21,739 nt of DNA, from NCBI GenBank assembly GCA_034698045.1, contig JAQGAU010001061.1, positions 1-21,739 on the forward strand. The letters are read 5' to 3'. A program made the translations under genes and the position numbers. This document shows, piece after piece, positions 18,181 to 21,739 of this stretch (position 1 is the stretch's first letter; each line of letters opens with the position of its first letter). Source of the DNA: Paramacrobiotus richtersi (lineage: Eukaryota; Tardigrada; Eutardigrada; Parachela; Macrobiotidae). The notes under the pieces are model-generated. The model saw only the letters and a list, made by a program, of their open reading frames with translations, made no database searches and had not been told where the DNA came from.

Positions 18181-19013
18181 TTTCGATATATCTTACCGTG
18201 TAAGAGAACGGTAATTTCTTTACGACGATGCTCGGAATGCTTCTGCAAAATGCTGACGCAGTACTGTATCCTCTGTTACCGGAACACGTTTTTTCATATT
18301 TTTCGTTAAAGCCATTGATAATTGAGGCATTTTTTTAGCTATAAAATGACAAGCTATGAAGACATTAATTTACAGCACACTGCACACCGACAAGTCGTAC
18401 TCCTAAGCATATATAAAGATTTTTTTCGATTTCCATGAGAACTGATAATCTAAGTCCCCTGAACGAAACTGTACCAGTCTTTTCACATTGTTAGAGCGAC
18501 TCGCCATCAGCGGGGAATTAAAAATGTATCGCGCTGTATATTCTCTTAATGCGATTTCAAAGTATTTAGCGTCAATAGTGTTGGATAGTTTCCCGCGCTA
18601 ATTTACAGCAGGACATTGCTGCGATAGAAGTTCACAACGTTCTATATTACAGGGATTACATAATCCATATTTTGTCACAATATCAAGCTTTACATAATCA
18701 AGGTTGTGTAGCATCCATACTTGTAATAAAGCGACGTGGACGAATCGCGGTCGCTTGTTGTTACGACCAAACCATTACAAAACCTATTTTGATTCACGGC
18801 AACAGCAATGAGATGTCTTGGCGTACAAAAGCTACTTTTTTGTCTGGATTTATAAAGCACGGCGTGTAAGTGTACAATTTGTTAGCATTTTATGCACAGC
18901 ATTTTCTCCACCCTGGCGTACGACTTTACCTTCAACCCAAATCGATCGTAAGAGCATACAGAAAGTCTACAGAAAGATCGAATAGTTACTGAATAACCGT
19001 CTACATACGGAAC

Positions 19014-19610
19014 TTAATAACATTTGATGCTCTTCCAGTGTGTGCAGCAGTTCATTAAATCCCATCCAAAGATTTTCTTCGAATTGCAAAAGACATCGAC
19101 GCTTGGGTAGGTATTCGGGTAGTACAAGCATCCGTACCAGTATCCCACGGTTCTCCAGGATTCCCAACGCGGTGCGGTTTCGTTTCCAATCGCTTTCGGG
19201 CAAGTCTGGGGCATGCGGAAGCAGCCGTTCTTTTCCCAGCTATCACAGCATCTTGGTACATTGGGATATACATCTTTCCCATAACCAAACTCTCCGTAAT
19301 ACAGGCAGAACTGCGCCAAGGTCAGGTGCTGTGTGTGGGCGATGTAGGAGGCACAATCCCAATTGTACCATTCCCGGTTCTTGCCAACGACTAGTTTAGT
19401 CGCAGGGTCGTTCTGGGTGAAGCCGTAGACTTTTTGCGGACAGGGTACGCTGGCGTTGACACCGATGTATGCGCGGGTTGTCGTGATCTTGGTTGTGGTG
19501 GCGGGGGTCTGGCCATGAAGTAATAAGAACAGGGAAAAGGCATATGTCACAAATAAAATGGTTTTCGGAGAAATTCCATTTACGCGCTGGAAGTCAAACG
19601 AGTACCACAT
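19014..19610 (-). CDS. Secreted 12-cysteine protein, type B
   Basis: An intact single exon of 198 residues. The ATG at 19610 is chosen because it gives a signal peptide with core TILFVTYAFSLFLLLHG; an ATG at 19652 would add 14 polar residues. A short Thr-rich stretch (PATTTKITTTRAY) follows, then 12 Cys at residues 57, 86, 102, 121, 122, 130, 137, 161, 175, 188, 189 and 197: CP, DC, FC, CCDSW, GC, TCP, GCLYYP, FC, NCC, KCY. The pattern matches type A, with identical spacing C3-C4 (19), C5-C6 (8), C6-C7 (7) and C11-C12 (8). Sequons NAS and NET are present. Function unknown; likely extracellular. Confidence 0.75.
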   Translation of the reverse strand: MWYSFDFQRVNGISPKTILFVTYAFSLFLLLHGQTPATTTKITTTRAYIGVNASVPCPQKVYGFTQNDPATKLVVGKNREWYNWDCASYIAHTQHLTLAQFCLYYGEFGYGKDVYPNVPRCCDSWEKNGCFRMPQTCPKAIGNETAPRWESWRTVGYWYGCLYYPNTYPSVDVFCNSKKIFGWDLMNCCTHWKSIKCY

Positions 19611-19670
19611 GTTACGAGGAATAGTTTTTTCCTCGCAGCTGAAGCCTAGCATATGACATGCTATTATCAC

Positions 19671-21171
19671 TCGCAGTACTCTGTCGTTTGACTGTTGCTA
19701 GTGTACAAAATGAATGAATTTTCCGCTTAGTTCTGTCAGAGTTTCTAGCAGTGTTTTCCTGCGAAAAAATCGGTATCACTCCTAGATTTCCAGTTCGCTA
19801 CTAATGTTTCATTGGACTTGTCATTCCACCTACAAGACATCTGACAGAAACAGGGCCACAAAACATGTGCTGGTAAAGCACAAAATGTGCTGGTATTAAC
19901 GGACTTGTGTTCGTATAGATTGCAAGATGTGCTCGAAAGTTTCCAATACTCGCCCCTTTACTTCAGCTAAAACCGACTCTAAAGTAATATCTTTTGCACG
20001 AAATCCATACGTTTTGGTGTCCGGAAACGATAAGAACACTCAGTTTTGCCTGTATTTTCGTAGTTTTACTTGGAAATCGTGCGTTGGCTTCGCGCGAAAG
20101 GTTACTTGTTCTTAGTTTCGGGAGCGCATAAATGCTTGTGTTTTCAACATCTACGAAAGCGCAATAAACGGTCGTCCCTTTAAAATTTGGAGCTGTGCTG
20201 ATATAGATTTTAAAGATTTGTGGCTCTGTCACAGAAAAGATGGCTTCTGTCACTCACGCTTTATCTTTATGCATCCTGCCACCGCCGCCAAGAACAACCA
20301 CACAGAAAGCGAAGCGAACGTGTGTGAGTTTTCTCGACGATTGAACCCCCGGGCCTTGACAGCCTATGATGCGAATAAGTCTTTGCATTTAATCGACATT
20401 TTTTGACGAGTTTGTAGTAATTTACCGTGTTCGTGTTGCATAGAGCACCGATCCGCACGTATAAAATACATCTCAGTCTATATCTACATTGGGATATCGC
20501 AATACATACATGTTCGATATATCGCTGTACATTATCTATTTTTAATATTATTCGAATGTGGATATAATGCGAGCTGTGTCGTGAAAGCATGATGAAGCAA
20601 AATCGAATCGTGCGCGCAACAGCCGGCTGTTGCAATGATCCTTAAGAAAGTTTAAAGGCCAGCACTTGTACCTAAATTGTCGTTTTGAACCGATTCGTCT
20701 GAAATTTGCTTAATAAATGTACATAAATCTGAGGACTGTTTTGGACCAAAACCAGTTGTGGGACACTTTCTGAAATGTTGAAATTTTTAAAATTCGTTTT
20801 AAAACAAATTCGTGTGTGTGCTTGTCTACATGTATATTGGTCCTATGTCCACCAAAAGTAATACTAAATCCTGGTTTACGAGCTCCAGCCGCACACACGC
20901 AGTATGGCTAGTACAACATATGACAACCACAGGTCACTCGTCTAAGACGAATACTCTTAAGTAATATTCTCAACGACAGTTTTTCCAGGCTGCTGGCCAT
21001 TTTTCCTGTTGAGGTTGTTTTTCCAAAAAGCTGTTACAACGGTATACCCAGTGACCTTATGCATTAAGTGAGCAGGCATGTACATTATGAATTTATAATA
21101 CATACAATACGTGGACGTGGATGTACAGTACGCGATCGCTGAAATGGCACGCAGAGTAGTGTATTCGGTAA
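19671..21171. other. No gene recognised upstream of gene B
   Basis: Contains the presumed promoter of B and AT-rich sequence. A minus-strand open frame at 19963-20253 and others at 20267-20635 and 20710-20898 have no motif. At about 20600-20650, GTGCGCGCAACAGCCGGCTGTTGC and the following AAGAAAGTTTAAA resemble the core of repeat R1 in minus orientation, a possible fourth, very decayed copy. Confidence 0.3.
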
Positions 21172-21189
21172 CATGCGCGTCGAATATTC

Positions 21190-21739
21190 CTACTCTGCCT
21201 ATACGCACTCATCACACTACTCAGAGATGACTTGCAAAGTGACTTCTGCACGACACTGACGCAGTTTATGGATGTCGTTCTTAGGGGAGACATTTTGGAT
21301 AGTGTTTGCCCGTATTTTTTTGGAGGTACACTTATTCCCTTGAATAAGCCCGATGGAGGGAAGCGACCAATCGTAGTAGGCGAGACACTGCGTCGCGTAA
21401 GTTCGAAATTAGCAGCGGGCAGATGCCAGGAAATTTCTGCATCTTTATTCAGGCCTATGCAGCTGGGTTTTGGGACCAAAGGAGGCGCCGAGGCGATTGT
21501 GCACAGCACGCGGAAGTACATCCAGTTCGCACACAACGGGGTCCGTGTGATGGCGAAACTGGACTTCCGAAACGCTTTCAATATGGTTGCACGTGACGTT
21601 ATGATGGAAGCAGTGAAGACACACATTCCAGCGTACTTCAGGTATTTCCAGAAGTCTTACTTGCAGGCATCCCACTTGTTCTGCGGGACGGAAACCTTGT
21701 CATCAGAATGGGGAGTTCAGCAAGGAGACCCAGCTGGCC
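21190..21739 (+). mobile_element. LINE reverse transcriptase, 5'-truncated and cut by the window end
   Basis: The plus-strand frame is open from 21172 (after a TAA at 21169-21171) to the window end. It reads DDLQSDFCTTLTQFMDVVLR, then LIPLNKPDGGKRPIVVGETL (finger region), MQLGFGTKGGAEAIVHSTR, the catalytic motif A in LDFRNAFNMV with its Asp, and motif B in GVQQGDPAG. The YADD motif would lie beyond the window. No start codon or upstream endonuclease domain precedes it, and homology begins abruptly near 21190, typical of 5' truncation during target-primed insertion. It appears to be of the same broad type as the fragments at 1920-2460 and 13735-13992. Confidence 0.8.

Larger units (their letters stand above)
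17165..19013. other. Spacer between B and A with possible unplaced minus-strand exons
   Basis: This 1.85-kb stretch is longer than the B'-A' spacer and shares no obvious sequence with it. It contains several open stretches on both strands and two candidate minus-strand exons listed separately. A plus-strand frame at 18672-18869 has no motif. Confidence 0.3.

Overview
The window looks like nuclear DNA of an invertebrate animal. Genes are split by short GT-AG introns (about 50-120 bp, plus one of 1.8 kb), secreted and membrane proteins have eukaryotic signal peptides, and much of the rest is decayed non-LTR (LINE) retrotransposon and short repeat families. There are no operons, Shine-Dalgarno sites, tRNA or rRNA genes. 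The species cannot be told from the sequence. All gene calls below come from reading frames, splice signals and comparisons between copies inside the window; no database was searched. Many long open frames here begin at TTG or GTG and are not credible eukaryotic starts, so I re-chose ATG starts.

Left part (about 0.85-4.8 kb, minus strand): one spliced gene for a mucin-like type I membrane protein. In transcript order it has a tentative signal-peptide exon, a large exon with a short Tyr/Cys-containing head and a long Thr/Pro/Ser-rich domain (partly a near-perfect 54-bp tandem repeat), a Thr/Glu-rich stem exon with N-glycosylation sequons, a small exon that opens a transmembrane helix, and a last exon that finishes the helix and adds a cytoplasmic tail. 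Splice phases agree at every junction. The 1.8-kb intron holds the 3' part of a LINE in the opposite orientation.

Middle (about 4.8-14 kb): mostly repeats. These are a putative LINE 3' end with a hairpin and TTA-type tail (5.4 kb), a roughly 550-bp tandem duplication (7.2-8.1 kb), three copies of an interspersed repeat of about 200-250 bp (8.2, 9.6 and 9.9 kb, two of them inverted), a roughly 16-bp minisatellite (9.1 kb), a duplicated segment (11.5-11.9 kb), a GC-rich hairpin (12.0 kb), an inverted repeat pair (12.8/13.5 kb) and nested LINE fragments (13.7-14.0 kb). One small secreted-protein gene with two exons lies at 10.1-10.8 kb on the minus strand.

Right part (14.5-19.6 kb, minus strand): an alternating cluster of single-exon secreted cysteine-rich genes, in transcript direction B, A, B', A'. 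The A and B types differ in most residues but carry the same 12 cysteines in the same order, with several identical spacings, so they appear to be one family. B and A' look intact. A has a one-base frameshift in the signal peptide, and B' is a truncated pseudogene with a stop codon. The window ends inside a 5'-truncated LINE reverse transcriptase.

It is plausible, but not shown, that the mucin-like protein and the cysteine-rich secreted proteins all act at an extracellular surface.
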